Assembly (NCBI GenBank): GCA_963813975.1
Contig: CAWFAP010000006.1
Span: 1,116,001 to 1,180,000, forward strand
Reading direction: 5' to 3'
Source: RYN-230 sp963813975
GTDB lineage: Bacteria > Actinomycetota > Actinomycetes > Streptosporangiales > Streptosporangiaceae
DNA length: 64,000 bases
Part shown: positions 41,859-51,073 of the stretch, piece by piece
Position numbering within the stretch: the first letter of the stretch is position 1
Layout: every line of letters starts with the position of its first letter
The notes under the pieces: model-generated
The model's input: only the letters and a program-made list of their open reading frames with translations
Told to the model about the DNA's origin: nothing
The model's database searches: none
Translations under genes and position numbers: made by a program

Positions 41859-41908
41859 CCGTTCGCGGGCACCGCACGGGCAGGCACGCCTAGTTGGCTG
41901 GGCTAGAT

Positions 41909-41943
41909 GACCTGGGCGGGACGGATCGCGCCCCGCCCAGGTC
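41909..41943. terminator. bidirectional terminator
   Basis: GACCTGGGCGGG and CCCGCCCAGGTC form a perfect 12-bp stem with an 11-base loop between the convergent tetR and GH3 genes. Confidence 0.75.
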
Positions 41944-41994
41944 GCGCGGCCAGCCCGGCCCTCCCGGGCGGGCCGCAGCTTCGGTACCCGCCGG

Positions 41995-44559
41995 TCAGGC
42001 CACCGTGACCGTGGCGTGCAGCCGCAGGTCCCGTGAGGACCGGCCGACGGCGATGACGAACTCACCGGACGGCGAGGTCCACCGGGCCGCCTGCTCGTCG
42101 TAGCGGGCGAACATCCGGGCCGGCACCATCAGCCTGACCTGCGCGGTCTCGCCGGGGGCCGCGACCGCGGAGGCGAACGCGCCGAGCACCCGCACCGGCC
42201 GCCCGTCCGCCGCGGGGCCCGCCACGTAGGCCTGGACCACCTCGCGTCCGGGACGGTAACCGGTGTTGCGCACCGTGACCCCGATGACCAGATCGGCGCC
42301 GGCGGCCAGGCCCGGCGGGCCGGCCGCCAGCGACTCATAGGACCAGCTGGTGTAGCCCAGTCCGTGGCCGAACGGGAACAGCGGCGTGGTCCCGGCCGCG
42401 TCGTAGCCCCGGTACCCGACCAGCAGTCCCTCGTCGTAGCCCAGCCGCCCGTCGTCGGGCACGGCCCGCAGCACCGGGCAGTCCGCCTCGCGGGCCGGCA
42501 GGGTCACCGGGAGCCGCCCGCCCGGCTCAGCCCGGCCGAGCAGGACGTCGGCCAGGGCCTCGCCCATGGCCTGGCCGGGCAGCCAGGCGTACAGCACCGC
42601 GGCGACCCGGCCCGCCCAGGGCATGAGCACCGGCATGCCGGCGTTCACCACCACCACGGTGCGGGGATTGACCGCGCTCACCCGCTGGATGAGCTCGTCC
42701 TGCCGGCCGGGCAGCCGCAGCGTCTCCCGGTCAAATCCCTCGCTCTCGGTCGTCTCGGCCGACCCGACCACGAGCACGGCCGCGTCGGCGGCGGCCGCCG
42801 CCTCGACCGCCTCCTCCAGCGCCGCGTCCTCATCGGGAGAGGCCACGATGCCGAGCCGCACGGCCAGCGGGCCCTCGGCGTCCGCCGACGGCCGGAAGTC
42901 CAGCCGCACCACCGCCTTCTGCCCGGCGGCCAGCCACACCGTGCCCATGACCTGGCCCGGCCGGGTCATGGTCTCGACCGGGTCCGCGGGGACCGGGGTT
43001 TCCTCATCGGCGATCAGCTTGCCGTCCACGGCCAGCACCAGCCGTCCCACCCCGGCGGCGCCGACCGTGTGCGGGCCGGTGCGCTCGGCGCGGAACGTGG
43101 CCGCCACCGTGACGGTGCCGCGTTCGCCCCAGCCGATGCCGGGTGGCAGCCCGTCTTCGCCCCACCAGGCGAACACGGTGGACCGACGGTGCTCGGAGCC
43201 GAGCAGGGCGCCGTCACCGTCGCGGTATTCCACCCGGACCCCCGGGTCACCCGACAACGGGTCCCGCACCGTCCGCGGCGGCGGTTCGGGGACCATCTCC
43301 CAGGTCTGGCAGCCGGAGGTCACGGTCACCTCCGCCTGCCCGGCCAGGGCCTCACGGAGCGCGCCGGCCGGGGTGGACAGGCCGCCCGGGATGACTGCCG
43401 CGCTGCCGCCGCCCTGGATGACCGGGTGCACCGCGTTGGGCCCGACCACGGCCACGGTCCGGATCGCGGCCGGGTCGAGGGGGAGTACCTGGTCCTGGTT
43501 CCGCAGCAGGACCAGGGACGCGGCGGCGGCCCGGCGCAGCAGGGCGGGCCGGACCGGGGCCGGGTCGGCCCCGGCCGGGCCGGGCGCCATCGTCTCGTCC
43601 AGCCCCGCCCCGCCCAGCCCCGCCCCGCCCAGCCCCGCGCCGTCCGGGAGCAGGCCGCCGAGTCCCGGACTGCCCAGGTCAGGCCCGGAGAGCGCCCCGA
43701 CCTGGCGGGCCAGCCGGAGCAGCCGCAGCACCTTGTCGTCGATCACTTCCTCGGCGACTGCGCCGCTGGCGACCGCGTTGACCAGGGCCGCTCCCCAGGG
43801 CCCCCGCGGCCCCGGCATGGCCAGGTCCAGCCCGGCCTGGGCGGTGGGCACCGCGCGGCGGGCGGCGCTCCAGTCCGACACCACCACGCCGGTAAAGCCC
43901 CACTCACCCTTCAGGACCCCGCGCAGCAGGCCGTCGTGCTCGGTCATCAGCGCGCCGTTAACCGAGTTGTAGGCGGCCATCACCATCAGCGCGCCGGCCT
44001 CCCGGACGCACGCCTCGAACGGCACCAGATACAGCTCGCGCAGCACCGTCTCGGCGATCCGCGCGTCATAGGTCCACCGCTCGGTCTCGGAGTCGTTGCC
44101 CAGGTAGTGCTTGACCGCCGCGCCCACCCCGGCCGACTGGAGCCCGGCCACGTAGGCGACGGCGATCCGGGCGGCCAGCACCGGGTCCTCGGAGAAGCAC
44201 TCGAACCCCCGGCCGCCGAGCGGGGTCCGCATGAGGTTGATCGTCGGGGCCAGCACGACATCGATGCCCTTGCCCCGCGCCTCGGCGCCCAGGGCCGAGG
44301 CGAGCTCGCGAACGAGCTCGCTGTCCCAGGTGGCGCCGAGGGCGGACGGGCAGGGCAGGCTGGCCGAGGGATTCCGGTCATCCTTGGTGACGCCACGGAC
44401 CCCGGCCGGGCCGTCCGACATGATGATCGGCCGGAGCCCGAGGGTGTCGTCGCCGTAGGTGCGCCAGCTGTCCGCTCCGGTCAGCAGGCGCACCTTCGCC
44501 TCGACGGGGAGCGCAGCCACCCGGCTGCGCTCCTCCGCCGTCTGCGTGGAAATTGTCAT
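41995..44559 (-). CDS. GH3 beta-glycosidase with PA14 insertion
   Basis: An 854-residue protein. The N-terminal GH3 domain has GADSWRTYGDD-like substrate loop residues, GAAVKHYLGNDSETERW (KH motif) and FTGVVVSDWSAARRAVPTAQ with the nucleophile Asp in SDW. The GH3 C domain follows (SLVLLRNQDQVLPLDPAAIR), with a PA14-like insertion (GPHTVGAAGVGRLVLAVDGK) and an FnIII-like end (VRNTGYRPGREVVQAYVAGP). There is no signal peptide, so hydrolysis is cytoplasmic after uptake by the adjacent ABC system. Beta-glucosidase or xylosidase specificity cannot be chosen. It is last in the leftward cluster. Confidence 0.9.
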   Translation of the reverse strand: MTISTQTAEERSRVAALPVEAKVRLLTGADSWRTYGDDTLGLRPIIMSDGPAGVRGVTKDDRNPSASLPCPSALGATWDSELVRELASALGAEARGKGIDVVLAPTINLMRTPLGGRGFECFSEDPVLAARIAVAYVAGLQSAGVGAAVKHYLGNDSETERWTYDARIAETVLRELYLVPFEACVREAGALMVMAAYNSVNGALMTEHDGLLRGVLKGEWGFTGVVVSDWSAARRAVPTAQAGLDLAMPGPRGPWGAALVNAVASGAVAEEVIDDKVLRLLRLARQVGALSGPDLGSPGLGGLLPDGAGLGGAGLGGAGLDETMAPGPAGADPAPVRPALLRRAAAASLVLLRNQDQVLPLDPAAIRTVAVVGPNAVHPVIQGGGSAAVIPGGLSTPAGALREALAGQAEVTVTSGCQTWEMVPEPPPRTVRDPLSGDPGVRVEYRDGDGALLGSEHRRSTVFAWWGEDGLPPGIGWGERGTVTVAATFRAERTGPHTVGAAGVGRLVLAVDGKLIADEETPVPADPVETMTRPGQVMGTVWLAAGQKAVVRLDFRPSADAEGPLAVRLGIVASPDEDAALEEAVEAAAAADAAVLVVGSAETTESEGFDRETLRLPGRQDELIQRVSAVNPRTVVVVNAGMPVLMPWAGRVAAVLYAWLPGQAMGEALADVLLGRAEPGGRLPVTLPAREADCPVLRAVPDDGRLGYDEGLLVGYRGYDAAGTTPLFPFGHGLGYTSWSYESLAAGPPGLAAGADLVIGVTVRNTGYRPGREVVQAYVAGPAADGRPVRVLGAFASAVAAPGETAQVRLMVPARMFARYDEQAARWTSPSGEFVIAVGRSSRDLRLHATVTVA

Positions 44560-44587
44560 CGAGTTCCTTGCGTCGCGTCCTGAGCGG

Positions 44588-46285
44588 TCAGGACTTCGGC
44601 GTGAGGTGCAGGATGGTGTCTTCGATGTACGGCGTGTTGGGAGCCGGGTTCATGTACGGGTTACTGGACGTGGGCCACCCGGTGTAGTTCCGGGACGAGA
44701 CCTCCGCCCAGGCCCCGCCGTTGAGCAGCGGCACCACCGGAACCTGGGTGGTCATGATGTTCTCCAGCTTCATGATCGCCGCCTTCTGGGTGGCAGCGTC
44801 CCCGGAGCCGGCGAACTGCTGCAGCGCGGCTTGTGCCTGCGGGTCGGAGTACCGCCCGAAGTCACCCGCCGCCGGCTTGCCGATCGGCGCGGCCAGCGAA
44901 CTGTCCAGCCAGCTGTCGTAGATGAAGTACGGGTTCGGGCCCTGGTTGCTCCAGTGCAGGGTGGCGTCGAACGTGCCGTTCGCGACGTTGCCGGCCCACA
45001 CGGTCGGGTTGCCGATGCCGTCTACGGAGGTGTCGAAGCCGAGCGCGTTCAGCTGGTGCGAGATGATCTGGTCGTCGGTGTAGTAGTCGCTGTACGGGAC
45101 CGGGTCCTGGATGGCGAACTTGATCGTCTTGCCGCCCTTGGCCCACTTGCTGCCCGACTTGGTGTAGCCGTCGGCCTTGAGGATCGAGGCCACCTTGGCC
45201 GGGTCGCCCGTGGCCGGGAGGTTGTTGGCCAGCGAGGAGTCCAGGAACGACTGGTGATTGGGGAGCAGCAGCCCGCTGGTCGACGTGACCGGCGGCTCGT
45301 ACCCGGTCTCGCCCTGGACGTTCAGCTGCGACCGGTTGATCCCGTAGCTGATCGCCTGGCGCACGGCCGGGTCGTTCAGCGGGGCCTTCGTGGTGTTCAG
45401 GTACATGCTCACCACGTTGTTGGCGCTGAAGTACGGCTGGCTGTTCAGCCAGGTGTGGTTCTCCGGGCTCTTGGCCAGGAAGTTCGACTTGATGCTGGCG
45501 ATGTAGTTGCCCGCGAAGTCGATCTGGCCCTGGGACACCGGCGGAACCAGGTTGGCGTTGGTGTTGTAGGCCGGGAAGTCGATCTCCGGCACGTGCACCT
45601 TGGACTTCTGCCAGTAGAACGGGTTCTGCTTCAGCGTGAAGCCCTGCGGCGAGAAGCGGTCCAGCATGAACGGCCCGGTGCCGACCGGCTTGGCGTCCGC
45701 GTACGTGGCGGGGTCACCCACCGACGACCAGGCGTGCTGCGGCACCATGTAGACCTGCCCGATCAGGAACAGGTTGGCGTACTGCGAATTCTTGAAGTTG
45801 AGCACGGCCGAGGTCGCGCTGGGTGCGCTGGCGCTGGTCACCACGGGAGCGCCGTTGGTGTTCAGCTTCGGGTTGTCCTTGAGCATGTTGAACGTGAAGG
45901 CCACGTCCGCGGCGCTGAACGGCTTGCCGTCGTTCCACTTCACGCCCGTGCGGATGGTCAGCGTGAGCGTCTTGCCGCCATTCGAGAAACTGTCCCCGGT
46001 AGCCAGCATGGGAATGGGGGCCGCGGCCGAGTTGAGCGTGTTGAAGATGAACAGCGGCTCGTTGTAGAGCGCGACCGCGTTCGTCAGGTAGCCCGTCGAC
46101 GTGAGCGAGAACGGGTTGAACGTGTCGGTCATGGGCGAGAGCGGCGTGCTCTCGACGACCAGGGTCTTCCCGGTGGCCGCGGTCTTGCTGCCACCGGATG
46201 AATTGCTGCTGCTGCTGCCGCACGCCGCCACGCCCATGCTCAGGGCGCTGGCCACGGCCAGGGTTGCTAGGACCTTGTGCCTCAT
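44588..46285 (-). CDS. peptide-type ABC solute-binding lipoprotein
   Basis: A 565-residue protein with a lipobox (SALSMGVAAC). It shows TDTFNPFSLTSTGYLTNAVA, LTLTIRTGVKWNDGKPFSAA, DVAFTFNMLKDNPKLNTNGA and VRQAISYGINRSQL, the SBP_bac_5 (OppA/DppA) fold. CGGAG precedes the ATG. A hairpin lies at 46309-46325 in its leader, and a 225-base gap separates it from the ATPase gene, so expression may be boosted separately. Context with LacI and GH3 suggests an oligosaccharide ligand, as known for some SBP_bac_5 proteins. Confidence 0.9.
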   Translation of the reverse strand: MRHKVLATLAVASALSMGVAACGSSSSNSSGGSKTAATGKTLVVESTPLSPMTDTFNPFSLTSTGYLTNAVALYNEPLFIFNTLNSAAAPIPMLATGDSFSNGGKTLTLTIRTGVKWNDGKPFSAADVAFTFNMLKDNPKLNTNGAPVVTSASAPSATSAVLNFKNSQYANLFLIGQVYMVPQHAWSSVGDPATYADAKPVGTGPFMLDRFSPQGFTLKQNPFYWQKSKVHVPEIDFPAYNTNANLVPPVSQGQIDFAGNYIASIKSNFLAKSPENHTWLNSQPYFSANNVVSMYLNTTKAPLNDPAVRQAISYGINRSQLNVQGETGYEPPVTSTSGLLLPNHQSFLDSSLANNLPATGDPAKVASILKADGYTKSGSKWAKGGKTIKFAIQDPVPYSDYYTDDQIISHQLNALGFDTSVDGIGNPTVWAGNVANGTFDATLHWSNQGPNPYFIYDSWLDSSLAAPIGKPAAGDFGRYSDPQAQAALQQFAGSGDAATQKAAIMKLENIMTTQVPVVPLLNGGAWAEVSSRNYTGWPTSSNPYMNPAPNTPYIEDTILHLTPKS

Positions 46286-46308
46286 TGCTTAAACTCCGTT
46301 ATGCCCGG

Positions 46309-46325
46309 CCGGCTCATCGCCGGCT
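46309..46325 (-). promoter_or_regulatory. leader hairpin before the binding-protein gene
   Basis: GCCGGC-TCATC-GCCGGC lies 24 bases upstream of the lipoprotein start, within a 225-base spacer rich in GC. It could stabilise the highly translated 3' segment of the operon mRNA or slow polymerase. No promoter is clear. Confidence 0.4.
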
Positions 46326-46510
46326 TGTTGTGAGCGACCGTGTCGGGGTCTGTTATCGGTGGGGCGGGGGCGGGTCGGCCGGGTCGAGGTGTCGCCTGCC
46401 CGTTCCGCCTGTTGCCGGTGGTGTGCACGGTGTGCCGTGCACGGTCTGCCGCGCGCCGGGTCAGACGCGCATTCGCGGCGGTGCCGTCCGTTAGGCGGTA
46501 TCCCGGTTCA

Positions 46511-47704
46511 TCACGACTCCTCCCCTCCGGTTGCGGGACTGGGTGGTGGTGGGCCCGGATCCTCACCGGGCCGCGGCGTGTCCAGACCGTTGGGCCGGCC
46601 GATTCCGCCGGACGGTTCCGTTGCGGTGCTGAGAGACCGTCGCTGCGCGGCGGTCAGACCGGAGACATGCAGCCAGCATGCGCTGGCGTGCCGGTCGGCG
46701 ACCTGGCTGCCGGGCGGGGTCTGCGACGCGCAGACCGCCATGGCGTGCGGGCAGCGAGGGTGGAAGCGGCAGCCGGCCGGCGGGTTCACCAGGCCCGGCG
46801 GGGACCCGCGGCCCTGCAGCGAGAGCGGCCCGGGCCGGTCCGGGTCCGGGGCCGCGCTGAGGAGCAGCTGGGTGTACGGATGGGCCGGCTCGTCGGTCAG
46901 CGTGACGGCGGGGCCGGACTCGACGACCTGCCCCGCGTACATGACCATGACCACGTCGGCCAGGTAGCGGGCCGAGGCGATGTCGTGGGTGATGTACAAG
47001 ATCCCGAGCTTGTCGCGTTCCCGCAGGTCGCCGAGGAGGTTGAGGACGCCGAGCCGGATCGAGACGTCGAGCATGGACACCGGCTCGTCGGCCAGCAGCA
47101 CCCGGGGCCGGACGGCTAGCGCGCGGGCGATTGCCACCCGCTGCCGCTGGCCGCCGGACAGCTCGTGCGGGTACTTGCGCAGGAACTGCTCGGCCGGGGT
47201 GAGCGAGACCCGCTCCAGCAGCCCCAGCATCGCCGCGTCCAGGTCCGCGCCCTGGCCGCCGAGCCCGTGGATCTGCAGTGGCCGGGCCAGGTGATAGCGC
47301 ACGTCGTGCACGGGGTTCAGGGACGAGAACGGGTCCTGCAGCACGAGCTGGACATCGCGGGCATACTCCCGGCGGCCGTGGCCCGACGCCGGCACCGGGG
47401 AGCCGTCGAGCAGCAGTTCCCCGGCCGTGGGCGTAATCAGCCGGGCGAGCAGCCGGGCCAGCGTGGACTTGCCGGAGCCGCTCTCGCCGACGACCGCGGT
47501 AATCCCGGATTCCGGCAGGGAGAGGGAGACGTCCTCGACGGCGTGCACCACGGGCGCCTCAACGCGCGGGCCGCGGGCCCCGGCCAGCCTGGCCCGGCCC
47601 CGCCGCTTGGCGTGATGCACGGCGAAGTGCTTGGTCAGCCCGCGCGCTTCGAGTAGCGGCGCGCCGGTGCCAGGGGCGGCGGGAGCGGTGGCGGTCTCGG
47701 TCAT
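46511..47704 (-). CDS. oligopeptide-type ABC ATPase (OppF/DppF-like)
   Basis: A 397-residue protein: LLEARGLTKHFAVHHAKRRG, Walker A VGESGSGKSTLARLLARL, signature LSGGQRQRVAIARALAVRP, Walker B VLLADEPVSMLDVSIRLGVL, and the C-terminal CRFHPRCPHAMAVCASQTPP Cys cluster of this family. It overlaps the other ATPase (ATGA). The two ATPases drive the permease pair encoded upstream. Confidence 0.92.
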   Translation of the reverse strand: MTETATAPAAPGTGAPLLEARGLTKHFAVHHAKRRGRARLAGARGPRVEAPVVHAVEDVSLSLPESGITAVVGESGSGKSTLARLLARLITPTAGELLLDGSPVPASGHGRREYARDVQLVLQDPFSSLNPVHDVRYHLARPLQIHGLGGQGADLDAAMLGLLERVSLTPAEQFLRKYPHELSGGQRQRVAIARALAVRPRVLLADEPVSMLDVSIRLGVLNLLGDLRERDKLGILYITHDIASARYLADVVMVMYAGQVVESGPAVTLTDEPAHPYTQLLLSAAPDPDRPGPLSLQGRGSPPGLVNPPAGCRFHPRCPHAMAVCASQTPPGSQVADRHASACWLHVSGLTAAQRRSLSTATEPSGGIGRPNGLDTPRPGEDPGPPPPSPATGGEES

Positions 47705-48861
47705 GACTGGCTCCCCGGGTCCGGTGCGGCGATGCTGGGCGCGAGCTGGCCGGCGGGCGTGCCTGGGACGGGCGCGCCGGGCACTTGGGTGCCGGGCGCG
47801 GGGGTACCGGGGGCGGGCCGGGGCGTAGCGTCCGGCTCGGGCTGGCCCAGCTCGGCGGGCACCGGCCGGGTGCCGTCCTGCAGCCAGCAGGAGGCCAGGC
47901 GGTCGCCGGCCGAGGCGGCGGGCTGCCCCAGCGGAGGGGACTGCTCGCGGCAGATGTCCATGGCGTAGGGGCAGCGCGGGTGGAACACGCAGCCGACCGG
48001 GAGCATCCGCAGGTCCGGGGGGGAGCCGGGGATGCCGGTCATGTAGCGGCGCGGGCCGTGCAGGGCCGGGAACGAGTTCAGCAGCCCCAGCGTGTATGGA
48101 TGCCGGGGGGCGCGGAAGAGCTCGTCCGCGGCGGCCCGCTCGACCAGGCGGCCCGCGTACATCACCGCGATGGAATCCGCGATCTCGGCCAGCAGCGACA
48201 GGTCGTGGGTGATGAACAGCACCGCGAAGCCCAGCCGCTCGCGCAGCGCGGTCAGCTCCTCGAGGATCTCCCGCTGGGTCACCACGTCCAGCGCGGTGGT
48301 GGGCTCGTCGAGGATCACCACCTGGGGTTCCAGCGCCAGCGCCATGGCGATCATGACGCGCTGCCGCATCCCGCCGGACAGTTCGTGCGGATAGCTGCCG
48401 AGCCGGTCCGAGGTGATGCCCACCATGGCGAGCAGTTCGGCGGCGCGGCCGCGGCGGGCGGCGGCGTCCATGCCGGCCACGTGGGCCTGCAGCACGTCGG
48501 TGAGCTGGGCGCCGATGGACAGCACCGGGTTCAGCGCGTTCATCGCGGACTGGAGCACCACCGCGATCTGCGACCAGCGCAGCTGGCGCAGCTCGGCCTC
48601 GCCGGTGTCCAGCAGGTCCACGGGCCGGCCCGGCTCGGCATGGTAGAGCACCTCGCCGCCGGTGATCATCCCGGGCGCGCGGAGCAGCCGGATCGCCGCG
48701 TAGGCCAGCGTGGACTTGCCACTGCCGCTCTCCCCGGCCAGGCCGAGGACTTCGCCGCGGCGGAGTACCAGGTCGGCGTCCACGACCGCGTGCACGGCGC
48801 CCGGCCCGGCCCCGTAGTCCACCCGCAGGCCGCGGATCTCCAGCAGTGGTTGGCCGGTCAT
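47701..48861 (-). CDS. oligopeptide-type ABC ATPase (OppD/DppD-like)
   Basis: A 386-residue protein from ATG 48861, overlapping the permease stop (ATGA). It shows LAGESGSGKSTLAYAAIRLL, YPHELSGGMRQRVMIAMALA, VVILDEPTTALDVVTQREIL and VGCVFHPRCPYAMDICREQS. The last 50 residues are Pro/Ala/Gly repeats (GTPAPGTQVPGAPVPGTP) with no known role. It pairs with the ATPase at 46511. Confidence 0.92.
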   Translation of the reverse strand: MTGQPLLEIRGLRVDYGAGPGAVHAVVDADLVLRRGEVLGLAGESGSGKSTLAYAAIRLLRAPGMITGGEVLYHAEPGRPVDLLDTGEAELRQLRWSQIAVVLQSAMNALNPVLSIGAQLTDVLQAHVAGMDAAARRGRAAELLAMVGITSDRLGSYPHELSGGMRQRVMIAMALALEPQVVILDEPTTALDVVTQREILEELTALRERLGFAVLFITHDLSLLAEIADSIAVMYAGRLVERAAADELFRAPRHPYTLGLLNSFPALHGPRRYMTGIPGSPPDLRMLPVGCVFHPRCPYAMDICREQSPPLGQPAASAGDRLASCWLQDGTRPVPAELGQPEPDATPRPAPGTPAPGTQVPGAPVPGTPAGQLAPSIAAPDPGSQS

Positions 48862-50081
48862 GAGGTCTGCTCCTGCGTCCGGTTGGTGACGGCGGGGCTG
48901 GCCGCGCCGGGGCAGCTGGCGGCGGCTGTGCTGGGGGCGCCTGTGCTGGGGGCGCCTGTGCTGGGGGCGCCTGTGCTGGCGGCAGCTGCGCTGGCGGCGG
49001 CGCCGGGCGCGGGGCGGGTGCGGACCACGGGGGTCAGGCCCAGCTCGAAGCGCCGGGGCAGGCCCTGGCCGCCCGACTTGCGGGCCCGGCGCCGGGTCAC
49101 GCCGGCCGCGCGCAGCCGGGGGTTGATGAACTCGTCGATGCCGAAGTTGAGCAGGGCCAGCGAGGTTCCGAGAAAGGCCACGGCCAGCCCGGGCGGGATG
49201 TACCACCACCAGTAACCGCTGATCTCGGCGTCGGAGTTCTGCGCCTCGAACAGCATCGAGCCCCAGCTCCAGTGCTCGGGGTTGATCAGTCCCAGGAAGG
49301 CGAGCGCGGTGTAGGTGCCCACCCCGTAGAGCACGGTGAACAGGAATGAGGACGCCACGATGGGCAGCAGGTTGGGCAGGATCTCGTGCGAGATCACCCG
49401 CCAGCTGCGCTCGCCGATGATGCGGGCCGAATCCACGTAGTCGCGGGATCGGAGCGACAGGGTCTGGGCGCGCAGTACGCGCGCCCCCCACGCCCAGCCG
49501 GTGACCGCGATGATCAGGCCGATCAGCACGTCGTTGGTGGCGCCGGAGGGGGACAGGAAGCCGAAGATCACGATGAGCAGCGGCAGCGCCGGCATGACCA
49601 GGAAGAAGTTGGCCAGCATGGACAGGAGCTCGTCTGTCCACTGCCCGTGCAGGTAACCGGCGCAGACCCCGATCACTACCGACAGGACCGTGGCCGCTAT
49701 GCCGGCCAGGAACGCGACCAGGATCGTGCTCCGGCCGCCCGCCAGCAGCTGCGAGAACACGTCCTGCTGGGTCTGGGTGGTGCCGAGCCAGTGCGCGGCG
49801 GACGGCGGTTGCGGCACGCCGTTGGTGGTGGACGAGCTGGCCGACGGGTTGTACGGGGCCACGATGGGACCGACGATGGCCACGATCAGGAAGGCGGCCA
49901 GCATGGCCAGCCCGGCGATGATCTTGGGGGAGCGGGGCAGCTGGATCCGGCGGCCCCGGATCGGGGCGGTGACCGGGGGCGGCAGGGACCCGACGCCGGG
50001 TTCGTCGCCGGGACCGGACCCGCCGACGCCCAGGCCGCCGAGGCCGGTGCCGCCCAGGTCTGTGCCAGTGCCGATAGACAT
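48858..50081 (-). CDS. peptide-type ABC permease (DppC-like)
   Basis: A 407-residue protein. A Gly-rich N-terminus precedes helix KIIAGLAMLAAFLIVAIVGP, then PSAAHWLGTTQTQQDVFSQL and the EAA-like LLSMLANFFLVMPALPLLIV and DSARIIGERSWRVISHEILP. After the last helix comes a low-complexity tail with three identical five-residue units (STGAP), encoded by a 15-base tandem repeat near 48930-48975. The adjacent DppB-like gene ends 3 bases upstream. Confidence 0.9.
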   Translation of the reverse strand: MSIGTGTDLGGTGLGGLGVGGSGPGDEPGVGSLPPPVTAPIRGRRIQLPRSPKIIAGLAMLAAFLIVAIVGPIVAPYNPSASSSTTNGVPQPPSAAHWLGTTQTQQDVFSQLLAGGRSTILVAFLAGIAATVLSVVIGVCAGYLHGQWTDELLSMLANFFLVMPALPLLIVIFGFLSPSGATNDVLIGLIIAVTGWAWGARVLRAQTLSLRSRDYVDSARIIGERSWRVISHEILPNLLPIVASSFLFTVLYGVGTYTALAFLGLINPEHWSWGSMLFEAQNSDAEISGYWWWYIPPGLAVAFLGTSLALLNFGIDEFINPRLRAAGVTRRRARKSGGQGLPRRFELGLTPVVRTRPAPGAAASAAAASTGAPSTGAPSTGAPSTAAASCPGAASPAVTNRTQEQTS

Positions 50082-50084
50082 CGC

Positions 50085-51062
50085 TCAGGCCTCCTGGCGG
50101 GTACGGGGGTCGAGGAACACGTACACGGAGTCGGCGGCCAGGTTCGCGAGCAGCACGGCGAACGTGATGATCAGGAAGATGCCCTGGAGCAGCGGGTAGT
50201 CGCGGCCGGCCACCGCCTGGAGCATGATCCAGCCCAGGCCGGGATAGCTGAACACGATCTCGGTGAGCAGCGCCCCGGAGACCACGAACCCGATGGCCAG
50301 CGAGAATCCAGACACGCTGGGCAGGATCGCGTTGCGGGCCGCATACCAGACCACCCGGCGCTTAGCCAGGCCCTTGGCCTGGGCCACCAGGACGTAGTCC
50401 TCGTCCATGGTGGTCACCATCACGTTCCGCATGCCGACGATCCACCCGGCGGCGGAGCAGAGCACGATCGTGGCCGCGGGCAGGATCGCGTGGTCCAGCA
50501 CGTCCCCGATGTAGGCCGCGTTCAGCCCGGGGAAGTCCAGCTGGTTGTAGGCCCGGCCGGTGGGGAACCAGCCCAGCCGGGTCGCGAACACGTCCAGGGC
50601 GATGAAGGCCACGAAGAAGTACGGCGCGGCCTGGAAGAACGTGGTGGCCGGCAGCAGGTTGTCCAGCCAGGTGCCGCGCCGCCAGGCGACGAGGACGCCC
50701 AGCACCGTGCCCAGCACGAAGCTGATCACCGTGGCCACGCCGACCAGGCCGATCGTCCACGGCAGCGCGCCGCGGATCACGCTGGTCACGCTGGACGGGT
50801 AGTAGCTGGTGGACACGCCCAGGTTGCCGTGCACCAGGTGCACCCAGAACGTCATGTACTGCCCCCACAACCCCTGCGGGCTATTCAGGCCGTACTGCAG
50901 CTCGAGGGAGTGGATGGTGCCCGGGGTGACGTTGCCCATGAGGTGGGACAGCACCGCCTCCACCGGGTTTCCCGGCATCAGCCGCGGGATGAAGAACGTC
51001 ACGGTGACGGCCAGGATCGCGGTGACGATATAGAACAGCAGCCTGCGGGCGATGACGCGCAC
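50085..51062 (-). CDS. peptide-type ABC permease (DppB-like)
   Basis: A 325-residue protein. GTG 51062 is chosen because AGAGGAG lies five bases upstream, inside the end of lacI. It shows VIARRLLFYIVTAILAVTVT, FFIPRLMPGNPVEAVL, YVLVAQAKGLAKRRVVWYAA with the EAA loop, and FSYPGLGWIMLQAVAGRDYP. It fits the DppB/OppB family. The spacing (11 bases after lacI) shows that regulator and transporter share a transcript. Confidence 0.9.
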   Translation of the reverse strand: MRVIARRLLFYIVTAILAVTVTFFIPRLMPGNPVEAVLSHLMGNVTPGTIHSLELQYGLNSPQGLWGQYMTFWVHLVHGNLGVSTSYYPSSVTSVIRGALPWTIGLVGVATVISFVLGTVLGVLVAWRRGTWLDNLLPATTFFQAAPYFFVAFIALDVFATRLGWFPTGRAYNQLDFPGLNAAYIGDVLDHAILPAATIVLCSAAGWIVGMRNVMVTTMDEDYVLVAQAKGLAKRRVVWYAARNAILPSVSGFSLAIGFVVSGALLTEIVFSYPGLGWIMLQAVAGRDYPLLQGIFLIITFAVLLANLAADSVYVFLDPRTRQEA

Positions 51063-51073
51063 GCCGTCTCCTC

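Noticed and set aside
42364..44583. Long open frame of 739 residues on the plus strand
   Set aside because: It is antisense to the GH3 gene, whose catalytic motifs and domains are clear; high GC leaves long spurious frames and its Arg/Gly/His-rich content is not protein-like.
48915..48985. Minisatellite of possible regulatory role
   Set aside because: The 15-base units are in frame and encode the STGAP repeats of the permease tail.
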